Shown in pieces: positions 37,291-46,782 of a stretch of DNA of 64,000 nucleotides (position 1 is the stretch's first letter; each line of letters opens with the position of its first letter). Below the pieces are notes generated by a model, which was given only the letters and a program-made list of their open reading frames with translations, ran no database searches and was not told the DNA's origin. Source of the stretch: Nematostella vectensis (Eukaryota > Cnidaria > Anthozoa > Actiniaria > Edwardsiidae); assembly GCF_932526225.1 (NCBI RefSeq), contig NC_064034.1, positions 7,984,001-8,048,000 of the forward strand, in the 5' to 3' direction. The position numbers were made by a program, and so were the translations under genes.

Positions 37291-40200
37291 TTAGGCAGTG
37301 CATACTCCGCACGTCCTCCTGCAAACTTTCCGCATTTCACTAGAACTGGAACATGCGTCACCAGTGCACCATTCCGCAGGTACATCGTCCACACATGCTG
37401 GAGATCAAGTGTATGCAAGAAGGGTTTAATTTTCAATCCTTCTGGCTAGACACTTCACTTTTTTGCGATAATGCGACAACTTGCCCTACCCCTGAAGGTA
37501 TGGCCCTTCCACGATATGTGTTATTGTCCTTTCACTTCCCATTTATCACCTCCCCATGCATTTTTCTCTCCCTCAAAAACTACACTTACGCGGTGGGGGC
37601 ATAGTACCGCCAAGAGCTGCAATAAGACAAACATCACTTTGGTTACAAAACAAAAATAGAATGGTCATAGTATAGGGAGTGTTACATGACGCTATGATAC
37701 GTTCTGTGCGTATAATACAGGACAGACGCACAACAAATACAGATCTACCTGTTTTACATACAACAACAAAAAGGATTTTACTCTCAACAGAATTTACCGT
37801 GCGTGGTGCGACAAACGTGCATTTTTACTCTTTTTAATAACGAACATTCCTCGGCCAATCATAGCATGTGTTTTGCTAGCGTTTCACAGCCCCTTACTTA
37901 CGTCCATAAAGACTCTGAACTCCATTGATGTCGTCTGAATGAAGGGCGATTTTTGGGTCATACCCAGTGTAGTACGGGTACATGATGGCTCCCTGCACAT
38001 CAGAGTGACCCAGACCCAGGTTGTGACCAAACTCGTGGACCGCCACCCACAGGAGGTTTACGCCGTCGTATGAGTTGTGCGTGAACGTTTCGTCCTCGTC
38101 AAAGTGAGCCACAGCGCCTGCGAGGGCAGCGTGGGCCAGAGTTCCACCTTCACCATCAAAGCGATCTGTGCAATTTGGCTCGCGCGATGTACCCGTGTGA
38201 TTGGTAGAGCCAAAACTAAATGAAAAGAAACAATTTCAGTCAAGGTTATTTAGACACTGTCCGCATGTATTCGTTTTTCGTTTGAAAACGTAACATTTTT
38301 GTTACGGATACGGGAATTGTGTACACGTCCTCGAAAGCGGTATCTTAAAATCGCAACAATTCAAAAACCACATACGGCGTGGAACATATCAAACTTTTGG
38401 TGTTATTCAAACTCGCTCGGCCGCTTTTTTAGAGACTGAGACTAGGAGCTGTGTAACCTGGCAAATTACAAATGGGTTTTCTCTGAGCTATCCAAGATGG
38501 CGGACGAAGAGCGATTATTTTTGGAAAACAGGGCTATTTAACCTGAGATTTCTGCTTATAGAAGCGAAAAATACCTATTTTTCTCATGAAATACCCCTGT
38601 AGGGGCTAGATCTTTCTTCTGCCAGCCTAACTTGTGGAAAAAAGCCCTCGTAGGTATTTTAATCGACTACGTCCTTGTGTGATCCTGATGCTGAAGAGTA
38701 CAGAAACACCCGAAGGACGAGAAGCTAAGTATTCCTTTCTAATATTTCCGTTTTTTGTTTGTATAATTTTGGCGCAATTCTTATCTAGATAATCTTCACG
38801 GGTTGTTTTTTGGGGATCATCTTGCAGAATCTCGGTAAACTTAGGCGGGAAGAGGTTCAAAAGTTTAGTCGTCTCGTTTGCTTGTTCATGATAGATATCT
38901 ACTAAAATGATGGTGCAAGGGTATTTGACAAATTTTTCACAAGGTCCTCCATTGAAAAAACAAAGATTGGCTTACATGCTACCTCAAGTCCGTGAAATCG
39001 GGCTGTGTGATTCTCGGGACTCTAGAATCGAAGAGCTCGAGAATCAGCTGTCAGAGCTAAAACATCGACTCGCTGATGTTGTCAAAGAGAGAGATGGCAT
39101 GAGAAAGGAGCTAGGCAAGGAAAAAAAGCCCTTTCTTCAGCCAAGAAAGCCTTTTTGTGACCTTGAGCCAAAAGCTCAATTTCACAAAAAGTCAGAGATT
39201 AAAAAATGGCTTGAGAAGCAATTTGAGAAGCTTCCAACAGATTGGAAAGTTGTTGAGGTTTGTTTAGAATTTTTGTACACATGGAAACAACCTAAATTTA
39301 CCAATTCTGTTATAATGGCATTTGTTTATCATAAAATGTTTCCTTATCTCTAGGTTCAACTTGAAGTTGGTCAGTTTTGCCCTACATTTCAATGTTTCCT
39401 TATCTCTAGGTTCAACTTGAAGTTGGTATGGTCAGTTTTGCCCTACATTTCAATGAGAGGGTTGAGCCTGAGGAGATTGACCATAAAAAGATCCAAAGAG
39501 CTCTCAAGGTAGGTATTATAGAAGTACATGTACAGTACTGTAGGTTTCTTATTTTTTCTATATTTAGATTATTTTTATAATCTCAGGCCAAAGATGATGG
39601 TGATGTTTCTGACTCAGCATACCATGAGCTAAAGATGGTAGCTGGGTCCAGCTTGCCATCACTGTATGGGATACAGAAAGAGAGAAAAGCTCAAAATGCA
39701 ATCATTCCTATTACAGAATTTGAAGGGGTTAGTCTGTTGATAGTCTTAATTCTGATTTGCTTTGTGCACAGCACATTTTGCATCCTTTAAAACAAGCAAA
39801 TACTGTACAAACCCAATAATTCATTAAACAAAGTTTCTCCTTTCAGAATGCAAAAGGATGTTCAAGATCCATCAAGGACATTCTAAGTTATAGTTCAGAT
39901 GTCATTGGAAATGCAGGGGGCAATGTTATAACCCTTCGGTTTTCTGGTGATGGTAGAAAAACCACCAAAAAACTCGGGAGTGTTATGACAACCTTCTGCT
40001 TTCCAGCAGAAAACTCTGTTAAAAGAAGCCCAGAAAGGGAATACTGTATATCTATATATGATGGTGAGTTGGTTGCAGCTAATTTATTGCAGCTGTAAGC
40101 GAGAACAAATCTTCCTAATGATATAGTCAACTAAAGCCATATATCTGTGAACACTTTTTATTATAGGCAAGGAGTCATATGACATCCTAAAGGCGACCTT

Positions 40201-43200
40201 GAGAGGGGTTTTTGATGAGATGAAGGCCCTAGGGAGAACTGGCATTCTTGTTAATGGCCTTGAATACACTATTGATTGGTAGGTTTCATTTTTTTTGCAA
40301 CCAATAATCTTATGATCTGGCATTAAACAGGACATATGTAACTTTTATCCCTTTTTTAAGGGTGATGTGTGCTGACTGGAAGTTCATGGCGTGTATTCTC
40401 GGAATTAATAGTCCCTGTGCCTTGTACTTCTGCATTTGGTGCGAATGCAGCAAAAGGATGATCAGAGACTTTTCTAGTAAGTTTTTTAATTTTGTTACTT
40501 ATATAATGAATGTTATGTAATGAATTAAATGATTTTTGTTTTTATGAATTATTCCATTGTCAGCTATATTATAAATAACTAGATAAATTTGATAAAAATT
40601 TCAGTCCCACAATGGCCCATAACCAGAACCTTAAACCAGTGCCGTGCACGTGTTGGGTGTCCAAATGCCAAGGGAGTTCAATGTTTACCTCTCGTGGACA
40701 TTGAATTTACCAAGGTCATACCCGACACCCTGCACCTCAAATTGAGGATCATGGGAAAACTTCTCAACCAGGTAAAATTATGCTTATTTAACAAATTCAA
40801 ATCTCCATTGAGCCATTTTTTAAAAAAGTTCCTGGTATATATTAAACTTCTAGGTTGCTTGCTGGGCTATAGAGCAGAATGTTAAAAAAGCCATGGAAGA
40901 AGCAATAGAAGCTTTGGGTAAATAAAAATTTCATGTATAGGGTAAATGGGTATAGGGGATGTCTTATGGTGATAATCATTTTGTTTTCTTGCCATATTGT
41001 ATTTGCAGGTGTGAGGTTTTGTTTCTATGATGTCCAGGATGACAGTGGCAAAACCACAACCAAGTGGAGCTCTTTGGATTGTAAGTAAATAACTGACTAA
41101 TAGAAAAGACTGTTATAATAACTGAAACTAATATGAAATTACTATAAAGTTTCGTTATTTATTTTCTTTGAATCCTCTTTTCCTTATAAAGGTGATGATT
41201 TGGAAACTATCATTAGGGGGCTTGATATCCATGCCTTCCTAGGAGACATGGAGAACAAGTCCATCACCAGCCTTGACTGTCTGACCAAAGCCCAGCTAGT
41301 GGAGGAATGTAGGAAGTTCCATCTGAGGTCGACAGGCACCAAGGACTTCCTACGTGCCACACTCAAGGATCATCTTGACCGCAACAACATAGTGTTTGAG
41401 GTATGATTTTTATTTTCATTATAAAAAAGACCAGCACACCCAGGATACTACTGTGTATAAAGCTAATTTAACAATTGCTTTGTGTTTTGTAGCCATCGTC
41501 CACTCCCACTTGTGAGAAAACAGTTCTTAGCATATCAGAGCTGACACAAGTGTGGAAAAGTTTGATGGTCCTCACTGATGCTCTTGGGGCAAATCCTGGA
41601 GATGAAGCATATCTTCGAGCAGATGCTTTTCAAGAAAAGGCCCGCCAATGGGGAACCAAATTTAGAAAGGCCACATTTGATGAGGTAATTCTACATCCCT
41701 GTGGTTAGTTGAACTGGCAGGACACAAGCCTCATTTGATCATATGTCACTGAAAAAATAACAAGTAGATATATTATTTTAATTGTGCTTTCTTTTATCTC
41801 TCCACAGGATGTAATTCCATATATACATGGTAAGATTAAAATGAGATTCCTTAATTGACTTGGGATCTCCGAGACCAAGTAATTTTATGCATTTTTTTCT
41901 CTACAGTTCTTGTTTATCATGTCCCCCAATTTTTGGAGATTCATGGCACGATCCACCAGTTCAATTGCCAGACAGTGGAAAAGAAAAACCACATGCAGAA
42001 CAAGACATTCCACAGGGGTAGCCAGAAAGGGGGGAAAAATAGCAACTTCACTGTACAGGTAATTCCAAGTGAAAAAAACGTCATGTTATCTAGACTAATC
42101 GCTTGCTACAACTGTGTATTTTTATCTCTATAGATCATGGAGAGGGAAAACAGAAAACTGTTCAGTAGGGAAAATAATTTGGAAAGGGTCAAGAGAAAAT
42201 ATCAAAAGCAGTGAAGACAAAGAAAAAATGTATTTATTTATTTATTATATTTTTGGTGCTATTTATTACTGTTGTAAATATCACTATTTATAACTTGTAT
42301 AACTATTTGTACCCACATTATTATATAAAGGCATTAAAACCATCAAAACAATCTGTATCATTCCCTGGATCTAAATTCCCCCTCTTTATTTTCGACTGGA
42401 AATACAGTGAAATCGGTTGAAACAGATGTCAACAATTAGTTTATATAGAGAGATTTTAACTTACCGAGCCATAGTTGTGAAGCATATTCCGTCTACGCCG
42501 TACGAAGCTGATCTCCAAAAAGCTCAGCGGGGGATACTTGCGCTCTAGCGGTCGACACATACTAGGCCTTTCTTCCTCTGACCCATATTCAGAGATGTAA
42601 GTACAACGGGGGCACGAACTATGATCATAATTTATCCTTAGCTCGTATCCTCATGATATCCACATCTTCGAAGATGAGTCAACTTCACATATTGTACTCG
42701 AATCTGGCAGTTGCCGAGCCATAAACTCCGTACCAATAACGGTGCCAAACTCGACAGCAGTGCACGGGAACCGAATATTACGGGTCCCTGAAAAATCCAG
42801 CTTTCGTGAGGTAGCAAAAGAAAATGTCCCTTTACCAAACAAAGCGGAAAAACCCCCCTTTGAAAGTGGGACTTTCACTTGTACTCTCCGAATGAGTCCC
42901 ATGTCATTCTCGGGTGTACGAAATTGGAGCTCATCGAACAGTGCATGTCGAATCAGCCACAATTCCTTATCCTCGGAGCAAAGAATGGGAAGCTTTTCTC
43001 TTGCTACCTCACTACTGTCGGGGTTCCCAGCATTCACGGCTAAATAGCATGACAACTGCGGATTCAATGAAAGAGAAACCGTAGAATTATATCTATCGCT
43101 GTAGCCTTTCCATTTCACAAAGGCATAGTCTCCCTCAACGTTTAAAACTCTCTCTATCTCCCAGACTTTTTCTTCTTCCTCTTTCTCTTCTTTCACGTAC

Positions 43201-45792
43201 GTATCAACTGAGGAATGGTCTAAATATTTGACCAAGCGATCCGGTTTCTTTATAATTCTTCCACTACGAGTCTTTAGGGAATCAGTGTTTGCCGCCATGT
43301 TTGTTGGAGAAGCGCGAAAGGGGAAACTCCAGTACTTCTAAATATGGGCATATATGACCATATAAGGCACAGCGAACGAAGGACACTATCCGTGGGGAAT
43401 ATGTTTGATATGCAATTTCTAAGCAACAATACCTTTCGAAAACGGAAAAAAAACCTGGCGAAAACCAAACATTTCGAAAACGGAACAAAAACCTGGCGAA
43501 AACAAACCTTTCGGAAAAGCTGACGTGAATCCAGCGTGCGAAGTGTAAACAAGAAAATAGCTAAACCGACGCATGGTGAGCGCATGCGCTGTAGACCTTG
43601 ATATCGTTTTCCTCGTATCTGCATTAGGAACCCGACGGCAACGTGGACGATGACGGCAGAAAACAATAGAATTTGATTCAGAATTTAATAGCAGCACGTA
43701 AAAATGCGTTCTGTCTGATACTTCACAGCCGTTTGCCATCAAACCACGACGTGAAAACTCCAACTTTTACGGTCAACTGAGGACGCAGACGTTTGCACTG
43801 TAAATCCTCTAGACCACGTTCGCTACTGTAGAAATAATGTCCATAGTTTATTTTTATCTGTCTCTGACCAAATTGTTTTGCCTATTCCATTGCAATTAAA
43901 TAATTGATCTCCAAGCGTTGTCCTAGCCCGTCTTCGTCGACGGGCCGATTCGAAATGATTACTCTTCGTGTGAATGCGAATATTTTGAGAACAGATACGC
44001 CAATCACAAGACAAAAATAAAACAACCCCATTATTAATGTCATAACACTTAAAGCCATCACCACTGCCAATCATATAGAGCAAGTAATATCATCACTCCA
44101 TATTATCAAAATGTTATGATGATTAGTATGACATCATCACAATGCATTCATTGTTATCTCACCATTTAATCATATAATTTTTATCATCATCATCATACCA
44201 TCATGATCACCACAAACCTTTTCGTCACCATCACCATTCTATACCATGCATAATAATACCTTATAAGAAGATTCGCGTCGTTTAGAATTCTGGTTTGGGA
44301 AAATGTAAGAGAAGACACACTCGCCCAGTGTTGGAAGGCGGTTGCGAAAATTTGGTCTTGTAGATCTGCCGAGAGGTCAGCGCCGTGTTGCACGTAATAT
44401 TTCAGGTTATTCTGGCTATGGCGATATGCTATGTTTGTGGAATATCTGCGTGAATGGTATAATAATGATTATTAATGTGAGTCAAGCTCCCCGAAAGCCC
44501 TTCTAAGGACTTCATAGACCTTTCGGGCAGGGTTTCTCTTTATTCTGTTGACCCGACTTGCGTGAGGCAAGTTCGTAGTTTTAATAAAACCCTATGCAAA
44601 TTGGGTTTATTTTAATAGCGCATTGAGTGCGCTTGATTCAAGATCCTAAAAAACAATGTTCAATTCCTTTTCTGATAACAAAAAAAGCAGGTATTTATAA
44701 AATAAATGATCGATTAAATCAAAACAAAAATGACAGGCATGTCGGATCAGTGAAGTATTAAGTGTATGGAACGAACGTTGTATGTTTTAGGATAGAAATG
44801 GAAAAGCTAAATATTCTGCGAAATATACTATTTCTAAAGACCTGAGTCTCAAGACGCACTAGCTTTTACTATTTCCCCAAACCGAGTGATAAGTTTTTCC
44901 CCCGTTTGTGAATGACCTACCTACGCGCGCGGTTGCTTTTTCCTTGTGACTTGTCTGGCATGCCACATCGCGGAGTATGCATCAAACGAAATGTCGCCGC
45001 GTCCACTACACCTGTCTGAGGGATATGGGCAAAGCGCTGCATTTGCTTGATTGCCGAGGTGAAGTCATGGTTTCCACCGCGTTCGTAGCTTGGCGCTAAG
45101 TAGCGATACTTGTTGAGGTATTTCTGTTAACCAAAAGGTTCGGGCCTTTTAAGAATTTAGTGTTGTTAAAGAGTGTAGAACATTTTTATGTAGAATTTCC
45201 TCGCAGTATTTGCATTGTGGAATGAAAAAAGCTGCGATAACTTAAAAAAAACCTCGTTGCATTCATTGAATTTCTAGTGTTCTCAAAGCTCGTGAAATAT
45301 ATATAAAAAAAAAAATTCCTGCTGGCCGCTCATACGAAATCGTAATCGCAGGCTCAAGCAGAGCCTTCCCTGGGCGGGGCGTTTACGTCTTTTGTGCACT
45401 ACAGTGCTCGAAAACAAAACGATTTCTGAATAACCCCTAATAGGAGCTCACTAGAAAGGTGCCAACACCAATACCAGTGTTATAAAAAGAGTGCATTTTA
45501 GCATTTTGTGTTACGCAAAAGAATGTGTCGTAAAAGAATATGACTAGTGCAGAGCCTGTGCTTTTTAGGAAATTTTACAAGTGCATGTGTTGGGAGTAGG
45601 TCAAAATTGACTTTTCTTTTTAACTTGTACATGTGTGAAGAATATGTGACAATAAACTTTTCTTATTGAAAAATAACCCAAGAGTTTCTAGAAAGATAAT
45701 CCACAACTCACCCTTGCCATCGAGTTGACGTCAAGACCGGCCGAGACGGCCTGGAATGAGAGTAAAGCCACAAACACTAAGGCGAACTTCAT
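37291..45792 (-). CDS. secreted matrix metalloproteinase with ShKT domain, copy 4, split by a transposon in intron 3
   Basis: Exons 45712-45792, 44921-45123, 44260-44445, 37902-38215, 37590-37616 and 37291-37397 join in phase to 305 residues. Exon 5 is 18 bp shorter than in other copies, shortening the hinge by six residues without changing phase. Exon 4 reads [20 protein letters not shown] and [13 protein letters not shown], so it has diverged most among copies 2-5. Intron 3 is 6,044 bp and holds the 5,028-bp transposon; without it the intron is 1,016 bp, like the others. All splice borders remain, so the gene may still be expressed if the insertion is spliced out. Confidence 0.9.
38385..38394 (+). 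repeat. left terminal inverted repeat of the transposon
   Basis: CATATCAAAC; matches the right end exactly, then the two ends diverge. Confidence 0.8.
38497..38541 (+). other. short upstream reading frame in the transposon leader
   Basis: ATG at 38497 sits in AAGATGGCGG, a strong start context that also matches the YY1 consensus. It opens 14 codons ending in TAA, 366 bp before the main ATG. Whether it is transcribed is unknown. Confidence 0.3.
38907..42214 (+). CDS. transposase-like protein with RAG1/Transib-type catalytic core
   Basis: Fourteen exons: 38907-39257, 39410-39508, 39587-39727, 39847-40063, 40167-40278, 40361-40476, 40605-40771, 40854-40917, 41009-41080, 41192-41400, 41493-41684, 41808-41829, 41907-42058, 42134-42214. 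All GT-AG borders and phases agree, giving 664 residues. About residues 30-80 suggest a coiled coil. Candidate catalytic residues are D232 (FSGDGRKT), D312 (CADWKF) and E612. C331/C334 (YFCIWC) follow D312 by 19 and 22 residues, the same spacing as RAG1 D708-C727-C730. H587 and H592 (YIHVLVYHVP) are 5 apart with E612 20 further on, the same as RAG1 H937-H942-E962. A D-x-L-H motif (D386) follows the Cys pair, as in RAG1. A SAP-like helix pair lies at about 477-508. Expected role: DNA cleavage and transfer of this element. Function is inferred from motifs only. Confidence 0.8.
39335..39451 (+). repeat. tandem duplication of a splice-acceptor region in intron 1
   Basis: About 56 bp (39335-39390) are repeated at 39391-39451. 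Both copies carry TTATCTCTAG before GTTCAACTTGAAG; the first lacks five bases (ATGGT). Only the second acceptor (AG at 39408-39409) keeps the reading frame into exon 2. Confidence 0.8.
42333..42338 (+). promoter_or_regulatory. likely poly(A) signal of the RAG1-like gene
   Basis: ATTAAA lies 118 bp after the stop codon at 42214. On the - strand AATAAA (42385-42390) could serve the chromodomain gene, so the two 3' UTRs may overlap or nearly meet. Confidence 0.4.
42651..43298 (-). CDS. chromodomain protein carried by the transposon
   Basis: A single open frame of 215 residues starts at ATG 43298 (AAACATGGCGG, good context), 105 bp inside the right end. Residues about 45-75 form a chromodomain-like stretch: VWEIERVL, then [13 protein letters not shown]. 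The aromatic positions that hold methyl-lysine in HP1-type domains are filled by W, W and Y, but the usual NTWEP tryptophan is replaced (NSTVS). A basic [16 protein letters not shown] stretch and a Glu/Lys-rich linker precede it. Residues about 80-215 match nothing I recognise. The frame stops at TGA 42651-42653 but stays open for 63 further codons with a CPRC pair and ends at a splice-donor-like GTAAGT near 42464, so the protein may once have been longer or the stop may be bypassed. The gene converges on the RAG1-like gene and is probably its partner. Confidence 0.72.
   Translation of the reverse strand: MAANTDSLKTRSGRIIKKPDRLVKYLDHSSVDTYVKEEKEEEEKVWEIERVLNVEGDYAFVKWKGYSDRYNSTVSLSLNPQLSCYLAVNAGNPDSSEVAREKLPILCSEDKELWLIRHALFDELQFRTPENDMGLIRRVQVKVPLSKGGFSALFGKGTFSFATSRKLDFSGTRNIRFPCTAVEFGTVIGTEFMARQLPDSSTICEVDSSSKMWIS
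43403..43412 (-). repeat. right terminal inverted repeat of the transposon
   Basis: GTTTGATATG, the reverse complement of the left end; host sequence CAATTTCT resumes at 43413. Confidence 0.8.
45299..45457. other. 159-bp extra segment in intron 1 of copy 4
   Basis: Present only in units 4 and 5; units 1-3 read straight from CGTGAAAT to GGTGCC. It starts with a TA/A-rich run. I see no inverted ends, so it may be an insertion or a segment lost from the other units. Confidence 0.6.
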
Positions 45793-45872
45793 ATCTCTGT
45801 CAGTATTAACTCAGTATAAACTCTTTCTGGTAGAGACTCAACTGAGTGTAACTTTGATGGATCGACCTCTCC

Positions 45873-45925
45873 CTTTTATACAAGATGTACAGTGCGGTGT
45901 ATTTAGTTAGCTAATCATTAGCTAA
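45873..45925 (-). promoter_or_regulatory. core promoter of metalloproteinase copy 4
   Basis: TATAAAAG at 45873-45880 and the 19-bp palindrome at 45907-45925. The leader between TATA and ATG has several changes shared only with copy 5. Confidence 0.68.
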
Positions 45926-46620
45926 GCTTACCTTAAGTTCGAGTTAAACCACATTTAAATGTATCTAAGCTTCCGTATGGCTCGACATGGCTTTTGCCTT
46001 TTCACGGAAACGCAGATGTAAAAATAGTAATTCTGCTATTAGCCTGACTTGAGATCATAATAAAGCTGCACCTGGTTTAGACAAAAGGACTTTTGAATTC
46101 AATAAAAACAACAAACAAACAAACAAACAATCTGCGATTAATAGTGTATTCGTTTGTTTGTTTTGAGTCCAAAACAAAAATAATCGAGCTCAGATAAAAT
46201 TGCTTTGATAAAACCGTTAACCATTTACCGTTTTCAAGTCCTTCTTTTCGAAGTGAATAAGGCGATATGTTAAGTTTTTAGGAATTAATGGCTATCCATG
46301 ATATTTGTACAAGGAATCTTACAACCAACAAATGATTTATATCTTAAGGCAAACATCATAAGAAGTTTGGATATACCGTAAATACTCTTTTGATTCCCAC
46401 ATCTCTTTTAATCCCCTTTCCTAAAAGCACCCACTCCGCCCACCCCTTCTAAAGCCAAAATTTTCAAAAAGCTTTCTCTTATTATGACTTTTTCTTTTTC
46501 TGACTTTTTTTGTCTTCTTAAATACATAATTATAAAACACATAATTAATTAAATACAAAATTATACAACCTAGCACACGTTTTCTACATTTTTGCTTAAA
46601 GGAGATATTAAAAGTAAAAA

Positions 46621-46782
46621 AGCCAACGTAGCATGCCCAAAGGGCCGCTGGGAAAGAAGAGAGACGGAGACGAGGCGCGCGCGCCAAGAGAGGAAAGGAC
46701 ATTCACGCTCCATTCTTCTCTCCAGGTGCGCGGACTCTACCCCTCATCATCCCCCAGCCCTTTGTGCTTGCTACGCAGGCTT
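46621..46782. mobile_element. fold-back MITE in unit 4
   Basis: Same element and position as in unit 1, with a diverged left arm (AGCCAACGTAGCATGCCC). The A-rich stretch before it in units 1, 3 and 5 is shortened here. Confidence 0.6.

Larger units (their letters stand above)
38385..43412. mobile_element. DNA transposon with RAG1-like core gene and convergent chromodomain gene
   Basis: The 5,028-bp insertion interrupts GGAACAATTTCT, which is intact in the other four units near 16768, 24168, 31079 and 50883. Its ends are a perfect 10-bp inverted repeat, CATATCAAAC at 38385-38394 and its complement at 43403-43412. With these ends there is no target duplication; shifting the left end by two bases allows a 2-bp CA duplication. 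Inside are a 14-exon + strand gene (38907-42214) and a - strand chromodomain gene (42651-43298), tail to tail. It lies opposite in strand to the host gene for the core gene and on the same strand for the chromodomain gene. Confidence 0.85.

Noticed and set aside
38385-43412. Reading the insertion as a Transib or RAG element proper
   Set aside because: The ends begin CATATC and not CAC, no 5-bp duplication is visible, and sequence identity to RAG1 is limited to motif positions. I therefore claim only a RAG1-like core.
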